A stretch of DNA of 64,000 bases from Candidatus Flexifilum affinis (GTDB lineage Bacteria; Chloroflexota; Anaerolineae; Aggregatilineales; Phototrophicaceae): the NCBI GenBank assembly GCA_016713325.1, contig JADJPJ010000004.1, positions 124,001-188,000 of the forward strand, given 5' to 3'. Below are positions 1-11,931 of this stretch, piece after piece. The notes under the pieces were generated by a model. That model searched no databases. It saw only the letters and a list, made by a program, of their open reading frames with translations, and had not been told where the DNA came from. The first letter of the stretch is position 1. The number at the start of each line of letters is the position of its first letter. A program made the translations under genes and the position numbers.

Positions 1-1910
1 CCGCGTCGTTCACGCCCGTCACGGTCACCGTCTGGCTGACGTTCCAGCTAGCGGACGAGAAGGTGATCGCCGCCGGAACTGTCCCCTCGGTGATGTCGCT
101 GCTGACGAGGGCGATGGTGACGTCCGCCGTCGGCTGGCTGGTCAGCACGACGCTGAACGTCGCCGTGCCGCCAGCCTCGGTGGTGACCAGGCCGCTTGTC
201 GGGCTGATGTTCACCCCGGCGGTGTCGTCGTCGGTGTTGGTCACGCCGACATCCGGCGCGGCCAGAGCGTTGTACAGCGCGTCGCCGCTGCTGACCGTGG
301 TGACGATGGAGTAGGCTATGTCGCCGTCATCCACCGCATCGTCCACCCCGCTCACAGTCACCGTCTGGCTGACGTTCCAGTTGGCGGGCGTGAAGGAGAT
401 CGCCGCCGGGACCGTTCCCTCGGTGGGGTCGCTGCTGGCCAGGGCGACGGTGACGTCGGCCGCTGGCTGGCTGGTCAGCACGACGCCGAACGTCGCGGTG
501 CCGCCGGCCTCGGTGGTGACCAGACCGCTGGTCGGGCTGATGTTGACGCCGGCGGTGTCGTCGTCCGCATTGGTCACGCCGACATCCGGCGCGGCCAGAG
601 CGTTGTACAGCGCGTCGCCGCTGCTGATGGTCGTGACGATGGTGTAGGCGATGTCGCCGTCGTCGATGCTGTCGTCGACGCCGGACACGGTCACCGTCTG
701 GATGGCGCTCCAGTTGGCAGGGGTGAAGCTGATCGCCGCCGGAACCGTTCCCTCGGTGGTGTCACTGCTGGCCAGGGCGACTGTGACGTCGGCGGCCGGT
801 TGGCTGCTCAGGACGACGCCGAACGTCGCGGTGCCGCCGGCTTCGGTCGTGACGAGGCCGCTCGTCGGGGCGATGGTGATGCCGGCCGCGTCGTCGTCAC
901 TGTTGGTGGCGCTGACGCTGGCTGCCGCGTTGTTGTAGTGCGTGTCGCCGCTGGTCGCCATGAGCGAGATCGTGTAAACAATGCTGCCATCGGCCTCCGC
1001 GTCATCCTGCCCGGTCACCTGGACTGCCACCGGCGTGGAGCAGTTGGCGCTGGTGAACGTGATCTGCGTCGTGCCGACCACGCCTTCGGTGGTGTCGTTG
1101 CTGATCAGGTGCACGGTGACGTCGGCCGCCGGCTGGCTGGTCAGGACGACGTCGAAGGTGTCGAACCCTCCGGCCTCGGTGGTGATCAGTCCGCTGCTCG
1201 GGCTGGCATCCAGGCCGGCGCTGTCGTCGTCGCCGTTGGTGACGTTGACGTCGGCCGCGGCCAGGTTGTTGTAGTGCGCATCGCCGCTGGTGACCGTGGT
1301 GACGATGGTGTAGGCGATGTCTCCGTCGTCGATGCTGTCGTTGACGCCGGTGACGGTGACGGTCTGCGGCGTGGCCCAGTTGGCGGACGTGAAGGTGATC
1401 GCCGGTTGGACGGTGCCTTCGGTCGTGTCGCTGCTGGAGAGGTTGATGGTGACGTCGGCTTCCGGCTGGGTGACCAGGATGACGCTGAACGTGTCTGTCC
1501 CGCCGGCTTCGGTGGTGACCAAGCCGCTCATCGGGTTGACGTTTACCCCGGCCGTGTCGTCGTCAGCATTGGTCACGCTGACATCTGGTGCGGCCAGGGC
1601 GTTGTAGCTCACGTCGCCGCTGGCGACCGTCGTGATAATCGTGTAGGCAACGTCGCCGTCGTCGATGCTGTCGTCCACTCCGATGAGGGTAACGGTCTGC
1701 GGTGTGGCCCAGTTGGCCGACGTAAAGGTGATCGCCGGTTGGACCGTGCCCTCGGCCGTGTCGCTGCTGGACAGGGCGATCGTCACATCGGCCGTCGGCT
1801 GGCTGGACAGGACGACGTCAAACGTCGCGGTGCTGCCGGCCTCGGAGGTGACCAGGCCGCTGGTGGGGTTGACGCTGACCCCGGCCGTATCGTCGTCGAC
1901 GATCGTGACC
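1..1910 (-). repeat. Six tandem ~333-bp (111-residue) Calx-beta-like coding repeats
   Basis: The landmark coding a DDDTAGV-type segment recurs at about 223, 555, 885, 1219, 1552 and 1885, a period of 330-334 bp. Each unit reads, in protein, DDDTAGV - SPTSGLVTTEAGGTATF - VVLTSQPAADVT - SSDTTEGTV - ITFTSANW - QTVTVTGVDD. Units 1 and 2 are nearly identical at DNA level; the unit at about 970-1310 is the most divergent. Three more distantly related domains precede them (about 1910-2960). Near-identical units imply recent expansion and make assembly collapse possible. Confidence 0.85.
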
Positions 1911-4900
1911 TGCTGCGTTCCCGACGCCGTGGCTGTGCCAACCGGCAGACCGGTGATCGTGCCAAACGTAAGATTGAATGTTTCGTCGGCTTCGTCGACG
2001 CTGTCGCTGACGATGGCGACAGCAACCGCCGCGGTATCCCCCGAGCCTGCGCCAACGCTGAAGGAGGCCAGTGTCGTCGTCAGAGCGTAGTCGGCAGGTG
2101 TTGCCGCTGTGCCGGCCGTTTCGCCCACCATCACCTGAAGCGGGGCCGCGAGACTGCCGCCCGCCGGGTCGGAGACGATGGTCAGTTCGACGTCGGCCGT
2201 GTAGGGTGTCGCGTTTTCCGGCGCGTTGGCCGTCGCCGCGGCGAAGGTGATCTCGGCGGTGTCGTTGTCGGCGATGCTCACCGCGACGGGCGCAACCGCC
2301 AGACTGTTATAGGCCGAGTCGGCGCTGGCGACGGTCAGAGTGATGGTGCCGTTCTCCAGTCCTTCGACCAGATCGTCGTTCACGGCTTCGACGTCGACCG
2401 TCTGGATCATCGTTTGACCGTCCAGGACCACGTCGACGCTGCCATCGGGGTCGGAGACGATAGTGAAGTCGGCCGGGTCGTGCGTCAGGGTGACGGTGAC
2501 CGGGTTGGTTGGAATGCTGGTGAGGGAGATGGTGAAGGAGTCCGGTGCGCCGCCTTCGGCGACGTCGGTCGAGCCGAGCGTCTGTGAGACGACCACCCCG
2601 GCGACCTCGTCGTCGATCAGCGTCACCGTGCCGGCGGTCTGCGGCATCAGGTTGTATTTCTCGCCGTCTTGCAGCGTCAGAATGACCGTCTCGCTGCTTT
2701 CTGGCATCAGATCGTCCACGCCGGTCAGAACGATATCCAGCATGGTCTGGTTGGCCGGGAAGGTGATGTTCAGCGGTACGCCGCTGACGGGTGTACCTGC
2801 TACGGTTAGCCCGTAGTCGCCGGCCGCCGCGCTGCCGGTCACGTCAATCACGACCGTGAGCTCTCCGGCCGTGCTGCCGGTGCGGGTGAGCGTGTAGCTG
2901 CCGGTGTCGCTGCCATCTTCGCTGGCCGTATCGTCGGACGCGCTCAGGCTGACGACCGTCGCGTAGGCCGACTCGATGGCGCCCATGTCGACCGATGAAC
3001 CCTGAAGGCGCGCGCCGCCGGCGTAATCGCTGGCGTAAGCCGCGGCGAAGGCGCTGCTGCCGCCGTCGATGGCCGGGCTGCTGGCGTTGAGCGCGAAATT
3101 GCCGCCGGCCGCATCCACGAAAAGCGGATTGAAGCCGACGACGCTGCCGCCCACGCCGTTCACGGCGCAGGTGCCCGCACCGAACAGGCTGAACTGCGCC
3201 CCCGGCGCGCCGGCGCAGTCGACACCGTTGCCATAGGCGATGACATTGCGCAGGAGAGACGAATCGGCGAACTGCACGCCGGAGCTGTTGCCGTGGAAGG
3301 TGCTGTTGACCACCGTCGCGCCAGTCGAGTCGCCATAGGCGCCGCCTCCTGCCGCCGCGCTGTTGCCGGTGAACAGGCTGTTGGCTGCCTCGCCGGTCGC
3401 GGTGGACGCCAGATACACACCGCCGCCGTTCCCCGTCGCGCTGTTGTGGTCGAAGCGCACGCGGTCGACGGACATTGCGCTGCTGTTGGAGAGGCCGCCG
3501 CCATTCCCGGCCGCCGTGTTGTAGACGATCTGCGCCTGGTTGACGTTGATTGTCCCTTCATTGGCGATGCCGCCGCCGTTCTGGGCGACGTTGGGGTGGC
3601 CGGACGCGCCGATGACCGTGCCAGGCATGACGTTGACCGTCGCCCCGGCCAGGTTGAAGATGGCGCCGCCGCTGCCGCTGGTGTCGAGGTTGCTGTCCGC
3701 GTAGTTGCCCTGCATGACCGGGCCGTTGAGCGTGATGTTGCCGCCCAGGTTGGCGATGCCGCCGCCGTCGGTGGCCGCCTGGTTGCCGTTAATCGTCCCG
3801 TCGTTGACCACCGTCGTCCCGGCGTTGGCGATGCCGCCGCCGAACGTGTCCTGGGCCTGATTATTATCGATATGACAGTTGTTCACGGCGGTGTGAGAGG
3901 CCGCCGTGACGCGCAGGCCGGCGGATCGGATGTTCGACTGGTTATTGACCACGCTGCAGTTGGTGAGCGTCGTGGTCCCCCCGGTGCCGATGCCTCCGCC
4001 GGTGATTCGGGCCGTATTGCCGGAGACGACCGAGGTCGGAGAGGGTCAGGGTTGCGTTGTCGAAGACGTTGATGCCGCCGCCGATGTCCGCCGTATTGCC
4101 GGTGATCTGCGAGTTGCCGTTGATGATCACCGGGCCGTCGGCCTGGAGGCTGAGGCCGCCGCCGTTATTGACGGTCCAGTTGTTGGAAATCGTCGAGCCG
4201 GTGATGGTGAGCGTCTCGGTTGTGCTGTAGGTGGAGATACCGCCGCCGGCGATGGCGCCCCCGTCATTGTGGTCGACCAGCGAGTTGGTGAGCGTGAACT
4301 GCCCGGCGCTGGCAATGCCGCCGCCGCCAGACGTCGCGATGTTGTTGCTGAGCGTCGAGCCGTCGACGGTCGCTGTTGCCGGCGCCCACAGGGTGATGCC
4401 GCCGCCGCCGGCGGCGGTGTTGGAGTCGATCAGCGTGCCGTTGACCACGTTTAGCGTCGAACCGTCGAGTGCGAAGATGCCGCCGCCGTTGTTGCTCGCG
4501 CTGTTGCTGAGGATCTGGGTGTCGTCCACCGTGAGCGATGAGCTGGCATACAGCAGAATCGCGCCGCCGTCCTGCGCCGAATTGCCGGTCATGACACTCG
4601 ACGTGATGCTGCCCGCGCCGGTCCACCCGTAGTAGGCGCCGCCATCCTGGGTGGCCTTGTTGCCGCTGAAGGTGGCATCGGTGATGGTCGCGGTGCCGTG
4701 GTCGTTGAAGACGCCGCCGCCGTGGTTGAATACTTCATTCACGTCGAAGAGGGTGCCGTTCTGCACGATGGCCGTCGCGCTGGCGGAGATGTGCAGACCG
4801 CCGCCGTCGCCGGTCAGGACGCGGTTGTTCGAGAAGGTGACGTTGGCGATCGTCGCCGTCGTGGCCGAGCCGAAGACCGCCATGCCGCCGCCGTGCGGTC

Positions 4901-7118
4901 CGGCATCGTTCCCGTCGATCAGTGTGCCGGTCACGCCGATCGACGCGCCGCTGCTGATGCCACCGCCGCTGTTCGTCGCCTCGTTCAGGGTGATGCTGCC
5001 GCCGGTGATGGTCATCTGGTGATTGTTCACGATGCCGGCGCCGCGGTCCGAGGCCAGGTTCTGCGTAAAATGGCTGTTGCTGACGGTGACTGTGCCGTCC
5101 GCCCGGTTGAAGAGGCCGCCGCCCAGGTGTGCCGAATTCGCCAGCAGCGTCGAGTCAGTCAGGGTCAGATCGCCGCCCTCGACGTAGATGCCGCCGCCAT
5201 TGCCAGGCGTCGTGTTGTTCGTGATCTGCGTGCCGGTCACCGTCTGCACGCCGAGGTCGCCGACCAGGAGTCCACCGCCCAGTCCGCTGGCGCTGTTGCC
5301 ATCTACGGTGCTCGTCTCAAGCGACGAAACGCCGTCCATCCACAGGCCCGCACCATACTGCGCGTCGTTGCCGTTGATCGTGACACGGGTCAGCGTGGCC
5401 GAGCCCGTGTTGACGATCGCCATGCCGCCGCCGGCCTGGGCCGTATTGTCGGAGAAGGTGCTGTCTTCCGCCACCAGCGTGCTGTCGGTTCCGCCGCCAT
5501 AGCCGCCGCTGAAGTTCGCCGAGGTGTTGTGATGTATGTCGCTGGCGGTGATCGTCACGCTGCCGCCGGTAGTGTTCTCCAGCCCGCCGGAATTGGACGC
5601 GCTGTTGTAGGAGATGTCGCTGTCGCTGACCTCCACGACGCTGCCGGTGCCGCTGCTGAAAATGCCGCCGCCGACGATTGCTGTGTTGCCGCTCCCGGCC
5701 GCGCCGCCGATGGCCGTGCCACCCTGCACCTGGAGGGTCGCGCCGCTGACGTTATAGATGCCGCCGCCGCTGCCGAATCCGTTGGTGTTCGAATCGGCCT
5801 GGTTGCCGGTCACGGTTGCGCCGTCGAGCACAAGCAGCCCGCCTGTCCCTCTGCTGATCAGGCCGCCGCCGTTGCCGAAGGCGTCGTTGTCGGCGACGGT
5901 GCTGGCGCTGACGGTGACCGAGCTGGCGTCGACGACGATGCCGCCGCCATGGGCCGTGGTGCTGTTGCCGGTGACCTGCGTGCCGTTCTTGAGCGTTCCC
6001 GAACTGCCGAGGGTGTATGTCACGCCGGCGCCGTCGCCGGCGGAACTGTTGTTGGAAAGGGTCGAGGCGCTGCTGTCGAAATGCGAGTTGTTCATCGCCC
6101 AGACGCCGCCGCCGCCAAAGCCGGAGTTGTTGCTGTCGATCACCGTGCCATTCTCGATAGTCGCGCTGGCCTCGGTGAACAGACCGATGCCGCCGCCGAC
6201 GCCGGTGGCCGTGTTATTCAGAAGCTGCACGTCGTCGAGCGTGACGCTGGCGTGGTCGTAGACGAGAATCGCGCCGCCGTCTTCCGCCTGGTTGCCGCTC
6301 ATGTTGCTGGAGGCGATCGTCGCGGTCGAGAGGGTGCCGTAGTAGGCGCCGCCGTCGAGTGTTGCGATATTGCCGCTGAACGACCCGCCGCTGATGGTCG
6401 CGCTGCCGTGATCCTGGTAGATACCGGCGCCGTGGACGTCCGCCGTATTGTCGTTGATGTTGGAGTCCGTGAGCGTGAGCGCGGTGTTGAGGAAATACAC
6501 CGCCCCTCCATATTGACCCGCGGAGTTATCATGGAAGGAGCTGTTGGTGATGCTCAGCGTCGTCAGGCCGGTAGCGTACAGGCCTCCGCCCCTGCCCGTC
6601 GCTGCGCCGGTTGCGACGTCGACGTTGCTGAAACTGGATGCGCCGCCGCTCAGGTACACGCCTCCGCCCGCCACGGCCGTACAATTGGACATGGCGACGC
6701 CGGAAAGAGTCAGCGAGCCGCCGCGAATGCAACCGCCGTTTTCGCCTACCGGCGCGCGGCCGTTGGCGACTTGGAGGTTTTGCAGCGTCAGGGTCCCGGC
6801 GGTGATGTCGAAGACGCGGACGGCGTCCCCGCCTGACAGGCGCAGCCCTGCCACGTCGATGCCGTTGATCGTCAGGTTCTTATCGATCGTTAGCGAGGTC
6901 AGCAGAGTGATGGTCGAATTATCGGGCAGGCTGGTCTGGAAGACGATCGTGTCGCCCGCCGACGCGGTGGTGATGGTATTGCGTAGGGTGCCCGGTCCGC
7001 TGTCGGCGAGCGAAGTCACTGTCAGGGTCGCGGCCAACGTGGGCTGCGGTGACAGCATGAGCAAACTGGCGGATACCAGAAAGAAAGCGAAGATCAGCAG
7101 AAAGAAGCGGCGATTCAC
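1..7118 (-). CDS. Giant secreted right-handed beta-helix / Calx-beta-like repeat surface protein (C-terminus off window, one frameshift)
   Basis: Seen: starts MNRRFFLLIFAFF with a signal peptide (about residues 1-30). Some 1,300 residues of short repeats rich in NNTA..GGGI / TITGS follow, typical of a right-handed parallel beta-helix. At about residue 1380 comes a short motif (SPAIDGGS...VDMGAIE) seen in choice-of-anchor Q proteins, then nine or so Calx-beta-like domains to the window edge, at least 2,370 residues in all. The frame breaks near 4032: upstream codons end ...TLTLSDLG, and reading one frame over continues VVSGNTARITGGG, so one gene is split by a single-base indel. Family knowledge: such proteins are secreted or surface-bound adhesins or polysaccharide-binding proteins. 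No catalytic residues could be assigned. Function beyond surface exposure is inference; the C-terminal anchor lies outside the window. Confidence 0.85.
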
Positions 7119-7425
7119 TGGGTATCCATTCTTGTCGGCCGGAGCGCGACAACTTGTCGCGAGAGCATGTCCTGGATTGGGGTTCGACCGCCCGTGTTGC
7201 CGTCAGATCGCGGCGGCTGATGCTTAAAGGTGGCCCGACGGACGTCTCCGCCCGGCCACCAGGGGTAGAACCTCATCCTCCATTCTTGGAAACCTGCGTC
7301 TAGAAATCGTGTATTACGGCGTTTATTAAGGACTTTGTCCGGCGCTCATCACGTGCAGTCAGCAAAGCGAGATCCATGAAGTCAGACTCCTCCCCTCCCC
7401 TCTCAACCTCCATCTCCTGGGTGGG
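7119..7425. other. Divergent intergenic region
   Basis: This spacer separates the minus-strand giant surface protein from the plus-strand BTAD regulator, so promoters for both should lie here. I see no recognisable RNA gene or strong inverted repeat. Codons just upstream of 7426, in its frame, encode LNLHLLGG, the usual first beta-strand of BTAD regulators, so the regulator probably begins inside this spacer. An ATG at 7376 lies one frame away; another small indel would join it. Confidence 0.5.
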
Positions 7426-10400
7426 ATGTCCATTACGCGCGCCGACCAGACGGTGAGCCGATTCGTGTCGCGGAAGGTCGAGGCGCTCCTTGTTTACCTG
7501 GCCTACGAGCGGCGTGAGCATCAACGGGAATGGCTGGCGGCGCTGCTGTGGGACGATCTGACGCAGGAGCGCGCGCTGGGCAACCTGCGCACCGCGCTGT
7601 CGAACCTGACGAGCCAGTTGGGCGACGTCCTGCAGGTGAGCCGGCAGAGTGTGATGCTTCGCCCGGATCTCGACTGCCGGGTCGACGCCCAAACGCTGCT
7701 GGAGGCCATCGACGCTTCCGACGGTCCGGTCAATGCCCCGGCAGCGCGCGACCTGACGGCCGCACTGGCCCTGTACAAGGGCGATCTGCTGGCCGGGTTT
7801 CACCTGCGCGGCGGTGAGAATTTTGAGCACTGGCGCACCGTGGAATCCGAGCGGCTGAAAGGGCGGGTGCTTGGCGCGCTCCAGCGGCTGTCCCGCTACA
7901 CCATCGAGCGTGGCGATTATGAGGCGGGCATCGCCCACGCTCGCAAGGCGCTCAGCCTCGACCCGCTGAACGAGGAGTCCCACCGCCACCTGATACTGAT
8001 GCTGGCACGTTCCGGCCAGCGCAGCGCCGCGATGGCGCAGTACGACCTGTGCCTCCAAGTCCTGCGCGACGAGCTGGACGTCGAGCCAGAGCCGGAGACG
8101 GTGGAACTGATGGAGGCTATCCTTGCCAACGAAGTGATGGCCACGGCGCCCGCACGACCGGCGGTGCACCTGCCGACCATGCCCACGCCGTTCATCAATC
8201 GGCCGGGCGAACTGCGGCGGATCGCCGAGAGCCTGCGCCAGCCCACCTGCCGCCTGCTGACCATCTTGGGCGGCGGTGGCATGGGCAAGACCCGGCTGGC
8301 GCTTCAGTCGGCGGCGGAACTGGCGGAGGATTTCCGCGACGGCGCCGTCTTTGTGCCGCTGGTCTCCGTCCTCAAGGGCGAATTCCTGCCGGTCGAGATT
8401 GCCAACGCGCTGGGTTTCACGCCACAGGGCGTACAGGACCCGTTGGCGGAGCTGGCTGATTACCTGTCCGACCGCGAGATGCTGCTGGTGCTGGACAATT
8501 TCGAGCATCGGCCGACTACGCAGACCGGCTCTCGGTCCTGCTGCGGCGCGCCCCGCAGGCGCGTATGCTGGTCACCTCGCGGGTCTGGCTGAATCTGCCG
8601 GAAGAGTGGGGCCTGCCGATCGAAGGATGTCCGTCCGGCCGGCGGAACCCCGGACAGCGCCTTGACTACGAGTCCGTGCTGCTGTTCACCGCCTGCGCCC
8701 GGCGGGTGTACCCGGAATTCTCACTCAGCGATGAGTTGGAGTCGGTCACCGCCATCTGCCGGCTGGTCCAGGGGATGCCACTCTGCATCGAACTGGCCGC
8801 GGCTTGGCTCGGCGTCCTGCCGGCCAAAGAGATCGCCCAGCAGCTTGACCTCAAGTTTCTCACCTCGTCAAGCCGCGGCATCAGCGAACGGCATCGCAGC
8901 GCCGAAGCGGTCTTCGACGCCTCATGGCGCATGCTCCGGACCGATGAGGCCGACGCGCTGATGAGGCTTTCGGTCTTCAAGGGCGCCTTCGACCGGGAAG
9001 CGGCGCAGAAGATCGCCGGGGCGACCCTGCCGATCCTGGCCTCACTGATGGAGAAGTCGCTGATACGCCGCGGGGAGGGTGACGCCTACACCATCCACGA
9101 ACTGCTGCGCCAGTACGCCTACGATCAGCTCGCGGCGCGCGGCGATGCCGACGCCGTGCATGAGGCGCACCTCGACCACTACGTCCAACTCACATCCAAC
9201 CCGGATTCGCGTATTCACGGCGAAAAGCAGACCGTCTGGCTGGACCGCCTGGAGCGCGACCAGGACAATTTGCGGTCGGCCATCAGTTATGCACTGGAGC
9301 ACGTCCGCCCGGAGGTGCACGATCTCGGCCTGCGGCTGGGCGCGTCGATCTGGGAATTCTGGCTGATGCGCGGCCACATCACGGAGGGGCGGCAGTGGGC
9401 TCGACCTGCTGCTGGAGACCACGCGGGGAACCGTCAGCGCCGCGCGCGGGCGGCGACCCAGGGCGCGGGCTACCTCGCCTGGATTCAGGGCGACTCCGAC
9501 CGCGCCGAAGCACTGCACCACGAGGGACTGGCCATCCGCCAGCAGATCGGCGACAAAGCCGGGATGGGTGGCTCGCTAAGCAATCTGGGCATCATCGCCT
9601 GGAGCCGGGGGGATTTCGCGGCGGCGCGGACCTACTACGAGCGGGCGCTGGCGGCGCGCCGCGAGGCCAACTACACGCTGGGCGTGGCCTCGGTGCTGAC
9701 CAATCTGGCGCTTCTGATGCAGGATCAGGGCAGCTACGACGAGGCTATCGACTTCGCGCAGCAGGCGTGGGCCAACTTCAAGGTGCTGGATGATCTTCAG
9801 GGAATGGTGCATGTGCTCTACAACATGGGGTCGATGCACCAGGATCGCGGCCATATGGTCCAGGCCATTCAGACGTACGAGCAGTCACTGGAACTGGCTC
9901 GGCGGTTGGGCGACCAGCGCGTGATCGGCGGGTTGCTGCTGAACCTCGGAGTGGTGCGACTGCGTCTGGGCAACACGCAGCAGTCGATGCTGGATTTCCA
10001 CGAGAGCCAGGCGATCATGACTCGCCTGGGCGATAAGCGACATCTGGCGCTGGTTCAGCGGGGCATGGCCGAGCTTGCGCTGCACGAAGGCCGGCTGCAT
10101 GACGCGCTGCCGCTCGCCGAAGAGAGCCTGTCATTCCTCCGTCAGCCGAAGGGCGATGTCGACCTGGGGGCGGCACTGGTCATCAAGGGAGATATTCTGC
10201 TGGCGCTGGATCCGGGTCGAGGGGCGGTCAAAACGCTTCAGGAAGCGCTGGACATCCTCGTCAAGGTCAAAAAGCCGACGCCCATCGCCGAGGCACTGCT
10301 TTCCCTGGGCGAGGCGCTGAGGCGGCAGGGACAGCAGCAGCGCGCACTTCGCCTGTTGGATGTGGCGGAGGAGATCGTACGACGCTATGGCTTGCTGATC

Positions 10401-10553
10401 CCGAAGCGGCCGCCGGCTGTGGAGTCCGCGATCGCGCCCGGATACCGATCAGGCACAGACCTGGAGGCCGTCACGCTCGACACACTGCTGGAGGCGATCC
10501 AGGCCGCCGTGTATGCGGAGCGCCTGACGTCCGTGGGTCAGGACCGGACGTAG
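7426..10553 (+). CDS. AfsR/SARP-like BTAD-STAND transcriptional regulator (frameshifted)
   Basis: Seen: about 1,040 residues. A winged-helix/BTAD region (about 1-235: FVSRKVEALLVYLAY, ALLWDDL, LRTALSNL) is followed by an NB-ARC/STAND ATPase with P-loop GGGGMGKT (about 282-289) and Walker-B LLVLDNFEH, then tetratricopeptide repeats from about 670. The frame breaks at 8510 (FEH then LADYADRL needs one extra base). A second, compensated pair at about 9399 and 9445 garbles 15 residues that otherwise read LDLLLETTRGTVSAAR. Family: signal-integrating activators in which ATP-driven oligomerisation and TPR-ligand binding control DNA binding. Target unknown; the neighbours are the surface-protein gene and the redox operon. 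ATG 7426 may be downstream of the true start. The 3' end overlaps the convergent apbE gene by 16 bp. Confidence 0.85.
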
Positions 10554-11279
10554 GCCGGGAAGCCGGTCGTCATGGTCGCCTGGCCGGCGCGGTCGATCAT
10601 ATAGGCCTCGAAGCCCGGCAGCGATTCAATGAAATAGACGCCCGTGCGGCCCATGGCAAACGCCGCCGTCGCGAAGCGATCGGCCTCCAGCACATCCGGG
10701 CCGATCACCGAGACGCTGACGATCTCTTCCAGTGCGTCGCTGCCGTTGCGCGGGTTGTAGATGTGTGCGCCGCGCATGTAGCTGCCCGACGTGGCGATCC
10801 CGCGGTCGTCCAGCGTGACAGTCTTGACGATCTGGCTGAGGACGAACGGGTTGCAGATGCCGACGCTCCATGCCTCGCCCCGGGTGTTTTTGCCATACAC
10901 CTGCACATCGCCCCCGGCATCGACATAGAAGTTACGGAAGTCCCGCTCGTAGAGCAGGGTGGCAGCTTCGTCGATGGCCCAGCCCTTGACGATACCGGAG
11001 GGGTTGAAGACTCCGCTGTGCCACACGTCGAAGTATCCGCCGGTCTCCTGCTTCGTCACTTCCGCCAGTTCGAGGATGATCTGCATGTCGGCGCAGGTCT
11101 CGTCGAGGCCAGCTCGCCCGGTTGACCCGCGAGACTTCACTGGTCTCCTTGAACGGGCTGAAGGTCTGGTCCACATAGTTGAAGTAGTCGTAGATCTCGT
11201 CGAATGCCGCGGTGGTGGCCGCGGCATCGACGATCTCCACGGTGATGGGCATGCCCATCAGCCAGCGAGTCTGTTTCAT
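10538..11279 (-). CDS. apbE: FAD:protein FMN transferase, ApbE family (frameshifted)
   Basis: Transfers FMN from FAD to a Thr/Ser of a target protein. Seen after repairing the frame at about 11110-11120: roughly 247 residues starting MKQTRWLMGMPITVEI, with FSPFKETSEVSRVN, GYFDVWHSGVFNPSGIVKGW, YVDAGGDVQVYG, HIYNPRNG and ADRFATAAFAMG, the family landmarks in order. Two single-base losses in short G and C runs would restore a typical RGEL.LDET segment. No signal peptide or lipobox is visible, unlike many periplasmic ApbE proteins, so it would act in the cytoplasm. Its start overlaps the stop of the upstream FMN-binding gene (ATGA), indicating translational coupling to its likely substrate. Confidence 0.9.
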
Positions 11280-11866
11280 AGGTCCAGGCCGATGGCCGCA
11301 TCGAGCAGCGCCGATTCCAGCGACTGTACGAAGGCGCGGCTGCTGTCGGTGGCGCGCGAGACGAAGTCGACGTCGGAGTCCTGCGCTTCAATGGCCTCGC
11401 TGATCAGCGTGGGCAGGGCGTTGCGGGTGATGATGTCGGACTCGTAGGTGCTGCGCGGGTAGTCGGCGATGAGCACGTCGACGAGCTGGCCCTCTTCGAT
11501 CACGGCCACCACCTGCATGACGCCCCAGCGGTCGGCATAGACGGCGTCGCCGTAGTACTGCCCGTCGTAGAACTCGGCGCCTTCGACCTTCTCCGTCGAC
11601 TGAGTCGCCTCGACTGTATCCTGTGCCGGCGCCAGTTCGACTTCCGCCGGGTTGGTATCCATGCCTTGCAGGTGGTGGTTGCCGCCGCCGCGACCGCCAC
11701 GGCCGCCGCGCGGACCATCCTGCTCTATGGTGGTCGTGATGGTGTCGGACTCCAGTGGGGTGCTGCCGCTCTGCGCGCTGATGCCGGAAAGGCTGGCGGC
11801 GGAGGCGACCAGGACGGAAGCGCCCAGGGCGTTGATGGCCAGATTCTTGCGACGGGATGCCTTCAT
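11276..11866 (-). CDS. FMN-binding (FMN_bind) domain protein, probable ApbE substrate
   Basis: Seen: 196 residues. The N-terminus MKASRRKNLAINALGAS has a twin-arginine-like stretch and a hydrophobic segment, so Tat export or anchoring is plausible. A GGRGGRGGG linker follows, then an FMN_bind fold (YYGDAVYADRWGVMQVVAVI) and the flavinylation motif SRATDSS, with the acceptor threonine at about T173. Start 11866 is supported by a ribosome site (AGGAGAG); the longer upstream reading frame has none. Family: covalently carries FMN and relays electrons outside the membrane, as in RnfG/NqrC and extracellular electron-transfer proteins. The ATGA overlap with apbE and the cytochrome-like genes upstream support this role. 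The electron acceptor is unknown. Confidence 0.9.
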   Translation of the reverse strand: MKASRRKNLAINALGASVLVASAASLSGISAQSGSTPLESDTITTTIEQDGPRGGRGGRGGGNHHLQGMDTNPAEVELAPAQDTVEATQSTEKVEGAEFYDGQYYGDAVYADRWGVMQVVAVIEEGQLVDVLIADYPRSTYESDIITRNALPTLISEAIEAQDSDVDFVSRATDSSRAFVQSLESALLDAAIGLDL

Positions 11867-11931
11867 GTGATTCTCTCCTGATTGGACGTGATAGTCGTGA
11901 TAAGGTTCAATGGTGTTTCGGGAAATCCGCA

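Noticed and set aside
1..1910. Tandem repeats considered as a CRISPR or satellite array
   Set aside because: The 333-bp unit is translated in one frame as a complete protein domain; no short repeat-spacer pattern.
800..6836. Long plus-strand open frames (595 residues at 800-2587, 712 residues at 4698-6836)
   Set aside because: They are antisense to the giant repeat protein, are Arg/Ala/Asp-rich and lack motifs; the minus strand carries recognisable beta-helix and Calx-beta repeats.
7150..7220. GGTTCGAC-like string resembling a tRNA T-arm
   Set aside because: No matching acceptor stem, anticodon arm or CCA context.
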